Of a DNA stretch of 64,000 nt, positions 23,694 through 33,642 are shown piece after piece; within the stretch, counting starts at the first letter, position 1; every line of letters begins with the position of its first letter. A model generated the notes under the pieces. That model saw nothing but the letters and a program-made list of their open reading frames with translations, did no database searches and was not told the DNA's origin. The stretch is from Chlorocebus sabaeus (Eukaryota > Chordata > Mammalia > Primates > Cercopithecidae): positions 69,805,481 through 69,869,480 of the forward strand of contig NC_132916.1 in the NCBI RefSeq assembly GCF_047675955.1, given 5' to 3'. The translations under genes were made by a program, and so were the position numbers.

Positions 23694-24679
23694 AGCTGAT
23701 AACAACTTAAAACTGTTGGCACAAGCAAACAAACAAGCAAAAAGAAAACTAATAAAGATTCTATACCTTCACTTCATCCTCCTGCTTCTTAACTCTTCGT
23801 TGTTACTATTTATATCTTATTGTACTGTCTATGTCTTGAAAAGTTGTTGTAGTTATTATTTTTGATTGGTTCATTGTTTAGTCTTTCTACTTAAGAGTAG
23901 TTTATACTCTACCATTACAGCATTATAATATTCTGTGTTTTTCTGTGTACTTACTATTACCAGTGAGTTCTGTACCTTCAGGTGATTATTTATTGCTCAT
24001 TAACTTCCTTTTCTTTCTGATTGCAGTACTTCCTTTAGCATTTCTTATAGGCAGGTCTGGTATTGATGAAATCCCTCAGCTTTTGATTGTCTGGGATAAT
24101 CTTTATTTCTCCTTCATGTTTGAATGATAGTTTCACCAGATATACTATTTTAGGGTAAAAGTGTTTTTTTCCTTCAGCACTTTAAATAACCACTTCTTTC
24201 TTTGCCTGTAAGGTTTCCACTGAAATTCTGCTGCCAAACATATTAGAGATCCATTGTATGTTATTTGTTCCTTTTCTCTTGCTGCTTTTAGAATCCTTTC
24301 TTTATCTTTCACCTTTGGGAGTTTGATTATTAAATGCCTTGAGATAGTTTTTTGCAGGTTAAGTTGGCTTGGTGTTCTCTAACCTTCTTGTACGTAGATG
24401 TTAATGTATTTCTCAGGTTTGAAAAGTTCTTTGTTATTTTGTTATTTTCCCTTTGAATAAACTGTCTACCCCAATCTGTTTCTCCACCTCCTCTTAAAGT
24501 TCAATAACTCTTAGATTTTCCCTTTTGAGGCTATTTTCCAGATCCTTTAGGTGTGCTCCATTGTTTCTGATCCTTTTTTCTTTTATCTTCTCTGTGTATT
24601 TTTAAATAGCCTTTCTTTAAGCTCATTAATTCTTTCTTCTCCTTAATCAATTCTGCTATTAAAGAGTCTAATCCATTCT

Positions 24680-24898
24680 TCAGCATGTCAATTGCATTTT
24701 CATCTCTAGAATTTCTGCTTGATTTTTTTTAATTATTTCAATATCTTCGTTAAATTTATCTAATAAAATTCTGATTTCCTTCTCTGTGTTATCTTGAATT
24801 TCTTTGTGTTTCCTCAAAACATCTATTTTGAATTCTCTATCTGAAAGGTCACATATCTGTTTCTCCAGGATTGGTCCATTGTGCCTTACATAGTTCAT
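24680..24898 (-). pseudogene. L1 ORF1 N-terminal remnant (old L1)
   Basis: A 73-codon remnant with the charged, coiled-coil-like composition of L1 ORF1 ('CDLSDREFKIDVLRKHKEIQ', 'KEIRILLDKFNEDIEIIKK'). The equivalent stretch of the sense L1 at 61.1 kb has the same nucleotide motifs ('ttttcagacaaagaattcaag'), which supports the assignment. The frame is lost downstream. Confidence 0.75.
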
Positions 24899-25823
24899 TT
24901 GGCGAGGTAATGTTTTCTTGGATCATCTTGACACTTGGAGTCATTCATCTGTGTATGGGTATCAAAGAGTTAGGTAATTATTGTAGTCTTCACAGTCTGG
25001 GCTTGTTTGTACCCATCCTTCTTCAGAAGAGTTTCCTGATATTTGAAAGGACTTGGGTCTTGTGATCTAAGCTGCATCCGCTTTAGTGGGACCCTAAGTC
25101 CATTAGCACTGTGGTTTTTACAGACTCATAGAGGTACCACTTTGATGACCTTGGATAAGATCCAGAAGAATCTCTGGATTACCAGGCAGAGATGCTTGTC
25201 CTTTTCCTTTCCTTTTTCCCAAACAAATGGAGTCTCTCTCTCTCTCTGTTCTGAGTCACCTGGAACTGTGGGTGGAGTAACACATGCAGCCCTGTGGCCA
25301 CCACCCTAGGGGTCAGACCTGAGGCCAGCACAGCATTGAGGTTTATTTGGAGCCCCACAGCATTTAGCCTATGGTGGTGAGACTTGTGGGAAATCAAATT
25401 CTCGCTGGGACTGGAAATTTTCTTCTGGTTAGGGCTTGTTTAAATACTCACTCTGTGGGTGGGCATGAGTTGAATTTGGTTTGGTTTTTCTTTCTGCTAT
25501 AACAGGTCAGCATTGAGCTCATTGCTTCATAATTGCTGTGCTTTCCCTCTCCCCACACGGAGAATTGCTCTCTGCACCATGATGCTGCTGCCGGTTGTTG
25601 GGGGAGGAGTGGCATTAGTGATTCAAGTCTGTTTTTCTTACTTCTTCAGTGCCTCTCTCAGAGATATGAAGTTAAAACCAGGTACCATGAGTGCTCACCT
25701 GATTTTTGGTTCTCACAAAGTTGCTTATTTTTTGTGTAGATAGTTGTTAAGTCTGTGTCCTTGTAGTGGGGGACAGTTGGTAAAGCTTTCTATTCTGCCG
25801 TCTTGCTTTACCCCTCTCCTGAA
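24899..25823 (-). promoter_or_regulatory. 5' UTR of the old antisense L1
   Basis: Roughly 925 bases with no frame. Complementary sequence matches the 5' UTR at 59.03 kb over many motifs ('aacaactatctacaca', 'aaaaatcaggtgagcac', 'ggtacctggtttta', 'gagaggcactgaag'). This copy lacks the extra tandem units seen there. Any promoter activity is presumably lost. Confidence 0.75.
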
Positions 25824-25839
25824 TCTATCTTTTACATGA

Positions 25840-26330
25840 AAAGTTTGGTCTACTCTATTTAAGTTTGGCAACAGGAAAAATACCTACAACCTCATTCTTT
25901 CTCATGGGATAGGTAAGAAAGGACTAGACTCACAGAGGAACATCATAAACAAGGACATATGGGAAAGATAGTACTTAAGTTTCTGCCATTCCAATGACAA
26001 ACGAAGGGAGGGTCTTGCTTATGTTCATTGATACTTGCTTGCTTTGATACCCATGTGCTCAAGACATCATTTGGGTATGAGTCTTGGGTAGGTATAAGAG
26101 ATACCAGCACTCTGAATCTATCATGACACTTGCTGCTGCTCTCACACGCAAATACTTCTTCTGTTAGATTTTTCTGTAGCTTTTCAGATACTCTTAGAAA
26201 TGTGTGTTAGCTGAGAGATGCCACAATGTAGTCATTTCTCATTAACATGGGATGTTTCCTTAAAAAATGGCAGCTAGTCATGTGTTTTGTATGCTTTTAA
26301 ACTGCTGCTGGTTCATGATGACAAATTCCA
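25840..26330. other. Unique sequence, no gene recognised
   Basis: No repeat family or coding frame identified. Confidence 0.4.
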
Positions 26331-26334
26331 AAAT

Positions 26335-27225
26335 AATTTAGTCATTAATTATCTAGCTCTTGTTAACCTCACCAACCTCACCTTCTACCTTCAAGTTCCT
26401 GAAACTTTCTGAATTTTGAATCTCTGAACACATCAGGCCATGTCATATCTTTGTGCCTTTACACAGGTTTCTTTGTCTGCCGAAAGTACTTTTTCCCCAA
26501 TTATTATTCTGACTATTTAAAATGTGATCTCCTTTAGAAAGTTGTTATGCTTCTTACCAATATTTTTGATTCTTTTGCCTTTCCAGGTAAATAAAAGACT
26601 ATACTTCTCTATTCCCTTAAACTTAGGTACGGCCATGTGACTTGGCCAATACAGTGTGAGAAGTTTACTGTTCTCTTCTGCTTGGAAACGTGTAAGAGCC
26701 CATGCCTGGTTCTTTTTTCCCTTGCAGAATCAACTGAAGAGGCCATGTGTTCAAGATGATGAAGCTACTGAGTGGCAAATCTTCCTTCAGCCGTGGACCA
26801 GTGTGTTACCATATGGAGAAGAGTTACCCAGGTGGGTGATCAGATCACAATACAGTAGAATTTGTATAAGTGAGAAGTAAATCTCAGCCCTGTTAAGGCC
26901 AAAAGAGTTTGAACTCATTTGTTACCATTGCACAATCTGCCCCATCTTGACTGATAACACATACCTAACTCATCCAAGAAGATTTACCTGCTAACTCCGT
27001 ATTCACACAGCATTTTACTAAATAACCATAAGCATAAATATCTGTTTTAATATCACATTATAATTAAATCACATAAATATCACATTATAATTAAATTGTT
27101 TATATATCAGTTTTCATCAGCAGACTGTGACTTCCTCAACAATGAGGGCCATGTCTTATTAATTTCCATGTCCCCCAAACTAAGCACAGTTTCTGGAATA
27201 TAGATGCTGCGTACATATTCAATGG
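26335..27225 (+). repeat. L2 fragments, sense (interrupted)
   Basis: Sense L2 motifs at 26450-26500 ('ttgtgcctttacacaggtttctttgtctgccgaaag') and at 27120-27225 ('gacttcctcaacaatgagggccatgtcttatt', 'gcacagtttctggaatatagatgctg'). The stretch between (about 26580-26990) reads like another unidentified interspersed repeat ('ggccatgtgacttggccaatac') inserted in the L2. Confidence 0.5.
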
Positions 27226-28205
27226 GACTGAAGTTCTAACCCTGGCTCTATTCAGAAACTCATTTGATATTTATATGCTTTTAGCTCTCTCTTTTGAAAA
27301 TGTAGATGAGAATGACCGGACTGCCCCCTCAAGGTCAAATAAGTTAATAAGAGTGAGAATACTTTGAAAAGTAAAAGGGTAGAAAACAATACATTATTAT
27401 TATGAGCTAGGGCCAGAATTGCTTGGGAAGGCAGCAAAACTGGGAGTTGTCTGCAGGACATATTGGGAGAATGCTTTTGCATTTCTCTTATTTACATGCA
27501 ATTGTCAATGTTTTTCTTTCTTTTTTGGGACACACTTTTTATAATCACTGTAGAAGATGGAGGACAAGAGGGTTACAATTTTGCAGTCCCCCTGATCCTT
27601 TGATGGACTTCCTACTCTTCCTTTCCTATACTATCCAATCAGTGGCCTGCAGAAAATGATTCCTCAACCAGGAGTTGGACCCAGCATATTGTGGAGATGC
27701 TACTGATGCCCAGCTGATCTCTCCCTAGTATTCATGTTTCTATACACATGCACAGCTTCTTACTGTGGCACCTCTAACTTTCTGCTTTCTGTTGCAGGAG
27801 TGTACTCAGTCTGTATGAAATTCAGGTCTCAATTTCCTTGGTTGGTGCTAACATTCCTAGAAGCATCCCTCTACCAATAATAACACAGATGTTGGTGGGT
27901 AAGTACCCCAACTTCCTTGACTTTTAGATAGAAGAACTCTAAGCCATGTTTTCCAAAGTGTCTTGGAGGATTCCTTGGAGTTAGAGCCCTGGCTGCCCAT
28001 AGTGGTACCTGCTCATTAATCCATTCATATTGGTTTCTTCCCTATCCCAGTTTTCTTTCCTGACTCCTTTGCCAGTGATCCCTAGAATCACCCTGCAAAT
28101 AAACTATTTCCACTCAAATCCTTGTCTCTGGCTTTGCCTATGGAGAACCCAATGTAAAATAATCCACTTTCCCCATAGTATTTCTTATATTTCAATATAA
28201 AAATA
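27226..28205. other. Unique sequence, no gene recognised
   Basis: Contains some short non-ATG frames without protein character. Nothing else identified. Confidence 0.4.
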
Positions 28206-28211
28206 TATTAA

Positions 28212-28306
28212 CACACTTTGGGAGGCCAAGACAGGAGGATTTCTTAAGGCCAGGAGTTCAAGACCAGCCTGGCCAATACAGCAATATCTTTTCTCTATTA
28301 AAAAAA
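28212..28306 (+). repeat. Partial Alu / free left monomer-like
   Basis: Only 'cactttgggaggccaagacagg...ccaggagttcaagaccagcctggccaa' is present, followed by an A-rich tail of mixed A/T units (to about 28320). It begins about 30 bases into the Alu left arm and has no right arm, so it is a 5'-truncated Alu fragment or a FLAM-type monomer. Confidence 0.75.
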
Positions 28307-28319
28307 TACATAATAAATA

Positions 28320-29690
28320 AACGTAGTATTTATTAATAGCCATACAATAAATATAATAAACATATAATTCAAAACATATTAAACATAAAACAAATAAAAT
28401 TAAATAATATAAAATTAAAAGTTACTACTGATTGCTGCACGAATGGACATTCCTTGGATTTATAAAGATTACTTAGTGCAATGTTTTATCAAAAGCACCA
28501 ATGCATTAAAAACTCTGTTCCAAGTACTATTCACCACAGGAATTTTTTTTTCAAAAGCATTCTTTCCCTGCAGTCATTAGGGACTGAGGCCCTGCAGTCA
28601 TTAGGGAAATCCTTGAGAGGGTGTGGGATGGTGGAGGCTCTGGCTCTGATCTTCAAGAGGGTGCCAATTCTTCACACTTAAGCATGAGATTTATCACAAA
28701 TGACACAGGTACCTTCATCCGGAGCACTGAAGCCTCAGTCTGTCTCTTTGTTAGAATTTCCTTTCAATCACTGGGAAAACAAAGTAAAGGACCAGCCCCT
28801 TGTCTTCTTCCTTCTTCTGACTTTAAAAGGGCTGATTATGAAGAAGAGTCTGCCTTTTATCAGCATTCTGACAGCCGTGGCAGAATTGTTCTTCAAACCT
28901 TATTACCTTTTGATTTCTAGCTTCTTCTCCAATATTGTTTTCTACATTTCAGTGAATAAATTAGATGCAATTTTCACTGTGGCTTGAATATTCACTGTGG
29001 ATGTCAGAGTTAAAGCTTGCCTGCTTATGAGTAAAGGAGGCCCAAGAGAAATAAGCCATCACAGAAATAATTTAGCCCAAGAGCCATGGCAAGGAGAGGA
29101 AAAAAATGTCATGGAGAATATATTAGAAATTCAAAAAATGCACTTATTTTAGCAAGTGTAATAAATTATTTCACATGAAATCTTTCAGATTATAATGAAG
29201 GCTAATTATTAATAACAAAGAAGCTTTGAGAGGCACGTTGAGAGGGAAAATATATGCAAACTTGGGCAGAGCACATGTATGCGTGTGTCCCGGCCATTTC
29301 AGCCACTTTCCCAATCAGCACTGATGGCAGAGAGTAACTCACATTGATTGCTAAACAGCTGAAGTGATTGAGTCTCCTGCTGTGCAGCAGTCCAGGCATT
29401 TGGGGTGAGAGTGTGCACTTGCTGTGTACAATGAACAATGGCAGCCTTTCAGAAACTCTAGCTAAATTTGAAAATGGGTTTGGGAACAATATCAATTTAT
29501 GCCAAGTCAATTCAATAATTGGTGGAAAAACTAGAAGGGAGCCTGTTTTGGAAATAGAATGTTTCCAAATTAGAGGGTTGACTTTCTCATATCATCCTCA
29601 TTCTGGGGTTCTTCTCCATTTGTGAATTATTTATCTTAATGGATGATGCTGCACAATTAGTATAGTCATGGTAAACTGTTACCCAGGCAT
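28320..29690. other. Unique, repeat-free stretch
   Basis: About 1.4 kb without a recognisable transposon apart from a 24-base tandem duplication at 28566-28607. The section 28950-29660 is of moderate complexity with TAAT-rich motifs. Several short frames occur but none has protein character. Confidence 0.4.
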
Positions 29691-29699
29691 TTCACATTT

Positions 29700-30215
29700 C
29701 ATGTGTCCATTCATTCATTCTGTAACTATTTATTAAGGACTTACTATGTTTAAAGGTACTATCTAAAATTTACCTAAATAAAATTATTGAGGACATGGAC
29801 TGTCTCATACATAAGATTATGATGAGCAACGGGCTGAACTGAATAAGCCTGGCAGGATCTGTGAAGTTGGGCGTATACCACATGTGCTTGTATGCTATGT
29901 CTCTCCTTCATATACAAATACACATAAACATACATACACACACACTTTCAGGGTCTTGAGTGTTCAAGGTCAATGTGAAAGTAGCAAAACTATAACAGTA
30001 GAAAAATACCTCCATGATTTCTGTAAGTTAGGAGACCTAGGAGGGTTAAGCCTGATTCTGCCAGTGACATCAATCTTACCTTCAGAAAATAAATTCACCT
30101 CTCTCCACCTCAATTTCCTAGGAAGGCAAGGGCTTTCTCTGTTAGTTTTACTACTGTATCCATAGCTCCTAGAACACAGCCCAGCACTGGTAGAGCTCAA
30201 TAAATATCTCTTGAA
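29700..30215. repeat. Two small L2 3'-end pieces
   Basis: Antisense piece at 29705-29780 ('cattcattcattctgtaactatttattaaggacttactatg') and a sense piece at 30155-30215 ('atagctcctagaacacagcccagcactggtagagctcaataaatat'). The middle is unassigned. Confidence 0.5.
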
Positions 30216-32160
30216 AGAACAAATAAAATAGTTTGATCTCAAATGGCTAGGGTCTGGGCCAGGCCATAAGTGAAGGGCAAAGATGCGCTGATGGCCTTGG
30301 CCTCTGGCATACACTAAAAATAACTTAGTAACATCCTTGGCCCTTCACCTTAGGCCCTAAAGTTAAGCAGAGAGTTAAGCCTCTAGTCACTCCATGATGA
30401 GGACTGGTGAGCCCAAGGAAAAGAAGAGGCAGGAGGAGAATCTACCCTGATGCTTAGCACAGCATTGCATGTAGGGTACGGGAAGGGTGAAGTGGGGTGG
30501 GTACAGCAAAATAATTTTGGTGGTGGCAAGGATTAAACAAATATGAGTCCAAGTTGTTTGTCAGGGTGACACAGAAAAAAAAAAAGAGGTACTGAATCAA
30601 AAATCCAATAATATCTTTTCTAATTACTTTGGGCAATCTGAAGCATTAATTTCTCTGTTATTTCATTGCCTCTCATATGCACCTCTTTTATTTCCAATGG
30701 TGTAGTTCATTGTCAGTATTTGCTCGCATATTCCTCACAAGGTTATATGTTCATGGGGACTCAGATGTTCAGCAAACAGCAGATGGTCAATAAACGTTTG
30801 TTTCAAGGATACACTGCCTCTCCTGGGCATGAGCATTCACAAATGCTAAGTTCCTGCTTCACTTCATGAACATTTGAAAAGTTTAGTTTTGTACTTCATA
30901 ACGTTTCTTACCTGTCAGGAAATATTTTAATGCAAACTTACTCTACAAAGTGCTGGGAGGGAAGATACTTTCTCATAGCCCTCCTCTGAGGCATGTCTCA
31001 ATTTCACTCCTTCCACAGATATAATTAATCACTTCTCCTCTACCTTCTAACAATTGATTCTTTAGGTTATCCACAAAATGCACACCATGACCTTTTGAAA
31101 ACCTTGATGTAAACTTGCCACAAGGACTCTTTTTTTCTCTTCCCAAAGGGAAATTGGATAGTGTTCTTTTCCATTGTGACAATATGCCATTTACAGTAAA
31201 TAAAATTAGGAGAAGGAAAGAAAACATTTTCTTCATTACAGAGACCAATTCTGACATAATCAGGAAGTAATTATGATAATGGTTCATCAGAAAGTGTTAT
31301 TGAACAAAATTTTTATGGGCAAGGAAACAAATCTGTAAAGCACTGTTACAATTGTCCATCTGCCAGTCATCACAGAAATAACCTTTTTGTACAGTACTGA
31401 AATTCATTCTAGAATGAACTTTATTTAAATACATTTAAATATGCTATTCGGCATTGTAAGTAGGGAAGGGATCCCCAAGAACAGTCTGTTTGGTAATTTA
31501 TTTTGCAGTGCATACTGTTGCTAGGTGATAATCCGCTCTAGTGTTACTGGAATATTTGATGCATTAGATCAAAATTTGTTTTTTTTATACAGGGATTCTA
31601 TTTAGTAGGGAAGCTTGGACCTAGGTGAAAGGGCAGAGGCTCTTTGCTTCCTTGCCAAAAGGATAGGTCTCCCAATTCTGCCTCGTTTATTTCAGCTCAC
31701 TGAAGATTCTCTAAATTAATTTTTTACCTAAGTTCTCTGGACTAGTTCAGTTGGGAAGTGCTGACTCCCCCAGTTTCACTGTTGGCATCACCAAGGGCAG
31801 CTCAGTAGGAATGCTGTCTTTAGTGGGCAGTTACCTCTGCTGACAGAATACAGAGAGTCTTGAATTTTAGGACTTTGAACTTGACTAAAATAACAATAAA
31901 TGAATTTTCTTTCAGTCTGGACATGGCCAGGTGACCATTCCTTTACTTTGATTAAGTGGAATACTTTAGACCAAGCATGAATATCTTGTTTCACCTCTCT
32001 ATAAGAATGGGATTAATCAATTTAGTGTAAGTAGCCAAGTGTAGAATTAATTAGCTTAAATATTTAGAAATCTGATGAGAGGCAGAAGTGAGTTTTCTTC
32101 TTTTTTTTTTTTTATTATTATTAGTAAGGGATAGTAATTAAAATGTTGGTAAAACATTGG
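30216..32160. other. Mostly unique sequence
   Basis: A further small sense L2 3' end is likely at 30690-30805 ('gatggtcaataaacgtttgtttcaag'). An A tract lies at 30570-30585. No gene recognised. Confidence 0.4.
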
Positions 32161-32164
32161 ATTT

Positions 32165-32300
32165 TTTTTTTCAACAAATGTGTATTGAAAGCCTAATATG
32201 AACTAGATTCTGTTCTGGACTCTTTAAATGCAAAGACTCTGCCCTGGGAGAACTCACTATCTGTTGGAGGAAACATCAGCTGAAAAAAAAAAAAAAAATA
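32165..32300 (-). repeat. L2 3'-end fragment
   Basis: 'gtgtattgaaagcctaatatgaactagattctgttctgg' followed by 'ctgccctgggagaactcactatctgttgg', the antisense 3' end of L2, then an A tract at 32284-32299. Confidence 0.55.
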
Positions 32301-32900
32301 CAGTACAGAGTAAGAATTCCTTTAGTAGAGTAGCGTGGGAGCATGAGAAGGGACCACCTCACTGTTACCTGAGTTCCTAATCTGTGTCATGCTTTCTTGG
32401 ATAGTAACATATATCATCTCATTGCTGAAAGACCCTAACATAACCAAGAAATCATTGAGGATAACAATAACTATTTTTAAAATAATTAACGCCTAATAAA
32501 GACATTTTCTTGCACCTACAAGAAATATGCATAAATAATTTAGTAATGGGTGACTCAAATAAGAATATAGACTTGTATTTTATCCAAATGGATAAAGAGT
32601 AACCAAACGAGATGGTGAGTAGAGCGATACAGAAAACTAGAGGCAAAGAACTCGAGAAAGGGGATACTAAAAAAACAGATTAATGTAAGAGTAACAGCAT
32701 TTCTGTTTATTCATTTGTTCACAGGTCATGCATGTGTGGAACCCCCATATAATACAATTAGAAAGAGACTAAGCCAAGAAGAGACTAAGCCAAGAAGAGA
32801 TTGGTTAAGAATTGTTTATTTTAGGTAACCATTTTGGAAGTTAGAATGAAGGAACTAGGTGAATTTGGGAAAACAAACTGTTTCAATGTTTACTGCCACA
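32300..32900. other. Unique sequence with a short tandem repeat
   Basis: No gene recognised. A 16-base unit (agagactaagccaaga) is repeated twice with a partial third copy at 32764-32804. Confidence 0.45.
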
Positions 32901-32904
32901 ATCT

Positions 32905-33135
32905 ATCATTTATTGGGCACCATGTCTATGAGAGACACTACAGTTAGATGTGTCGAGTACATTAACTTGATTCCACACCACCCCTCCCAGCCAGGCACTG
33001 TTAATTCTTACAAATAAGGGTGCTGGGCCTCCCAGCATTAAATTATTTGTTTAGATTGACCTTTGGTGGCAGAGCTGGAATATAAACCCAGGTCTGTCTG
33101 ATTTCTCTAGCTGTATGTTCCCCCTAATTTAGCAC
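32905..33135 (+). repeat. MIR SINE, sense
   Basis: 'tttattgggcaccatgtc', 'ccaggcactgttaattctta', and 'ggtggcagagctggaatataaacccaggtctgtctga' are MIR motifs in sense order, ending in 'gctgtatgttccccct'. The central part is diverged. Confidence 0.7.
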
Positions 33136-33310
33136 TTGACAGTGGGTATAAAAGAATTTCTAAAGCCAAGATTATATGGGGCTAACACTTAAAGATGCCC
33201 TGGAACAAATCAGAACAAAAACATACTCAACTGCATAAGGGTAGAGCTGGATAGTCATGCCCAAGTTGCTGATTTCTGTCAGTTTGCCTTTGCCTGCTCA
33301 TTTCTGGGTA

Positions 33311-33642
33311 CAGTCAATGGTAGGTTCTGCATCTGTAGATTCAAGAAACTATAGATGGGAAATATTTGAAAAAATTGCTTTGGCACTGAACATATGCAGA
33401 CTTTTTTCTTATTATTATTCCCCAAACAACACAGTATAACAACTACTTCACAGGCTTTATATCACGTTAGTTATTATTAGTAATATAAAGATGAATTAAA
33501 GTATATGGGAGAATGGGTGCAGGTTATACGCAAAAACTATGCATGTATACATATATATATTTACATCAGAGACTTGAGCATCTGTGCATTGTGGTATCCA
33601 CAGGAGGTCTTAAAGTCCCCCAGAGATACCAAGGGATGACTA
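33311..33642 (+). mobile_element. MER2-like Tigger-type DNA transposon, non-autonomous
   Basis: About 330 bases with the family order 'cagtcaatggtaggttctgcatctgtagattcaa', 'gcactgaacatatgcagac', 'ccccaaacaacacagtataacaac', 'agagacttgagcatctgtgcat' and 'gagataccaagggatgacta'. The ends are complementary and the TA dinucleotides at both ends fit a Tc1/mariner-type target. It carries no transposase. Confidence 0.7.

Larger units (their letters stand above)
15059..25823 (-). mobile_element. Near full-length L1 (L1MA/L1PB type), antisense, with three nested insertions
   Basis: Starts with the T-rich 3' end, continues through antisense 3' UTR ('catgagacgttttggtacaggcatgcaat'), ORF2, ORF1 (about 24-24.9 kb) and 5' UTR, and ends with an L1-type 5' terminus ('attctgccgtcttgc', the complement of an AAGACGGCAGAAT start). 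Flanks TCTATCTTTAAC (15047-15058) and TCTATCTTTTAC (25824-25835) match at 11 of 12 positions. Subtracting two Alus and the L1PA leaves about 6 kb, the expected full length. ORF1 and ORF2 are broken by many stops and shifts, so it is inactive. Confidence 0.88.

Noticed and set aside
23080..23694. 204-codon plus-strand frame resembling endonuclease
   Set aside because: It crosses the L1 inversion junction at 23153/23154. Only codons from 23154 on are real L1 ORF2, and the first part is antisense L1.
30670..30870. Frames and A/T tracts around 30.6-30.9 kb as a possible retrogene
   Set aside because: The segment matches L2 3'-end wording and no insertion hallmark is present.
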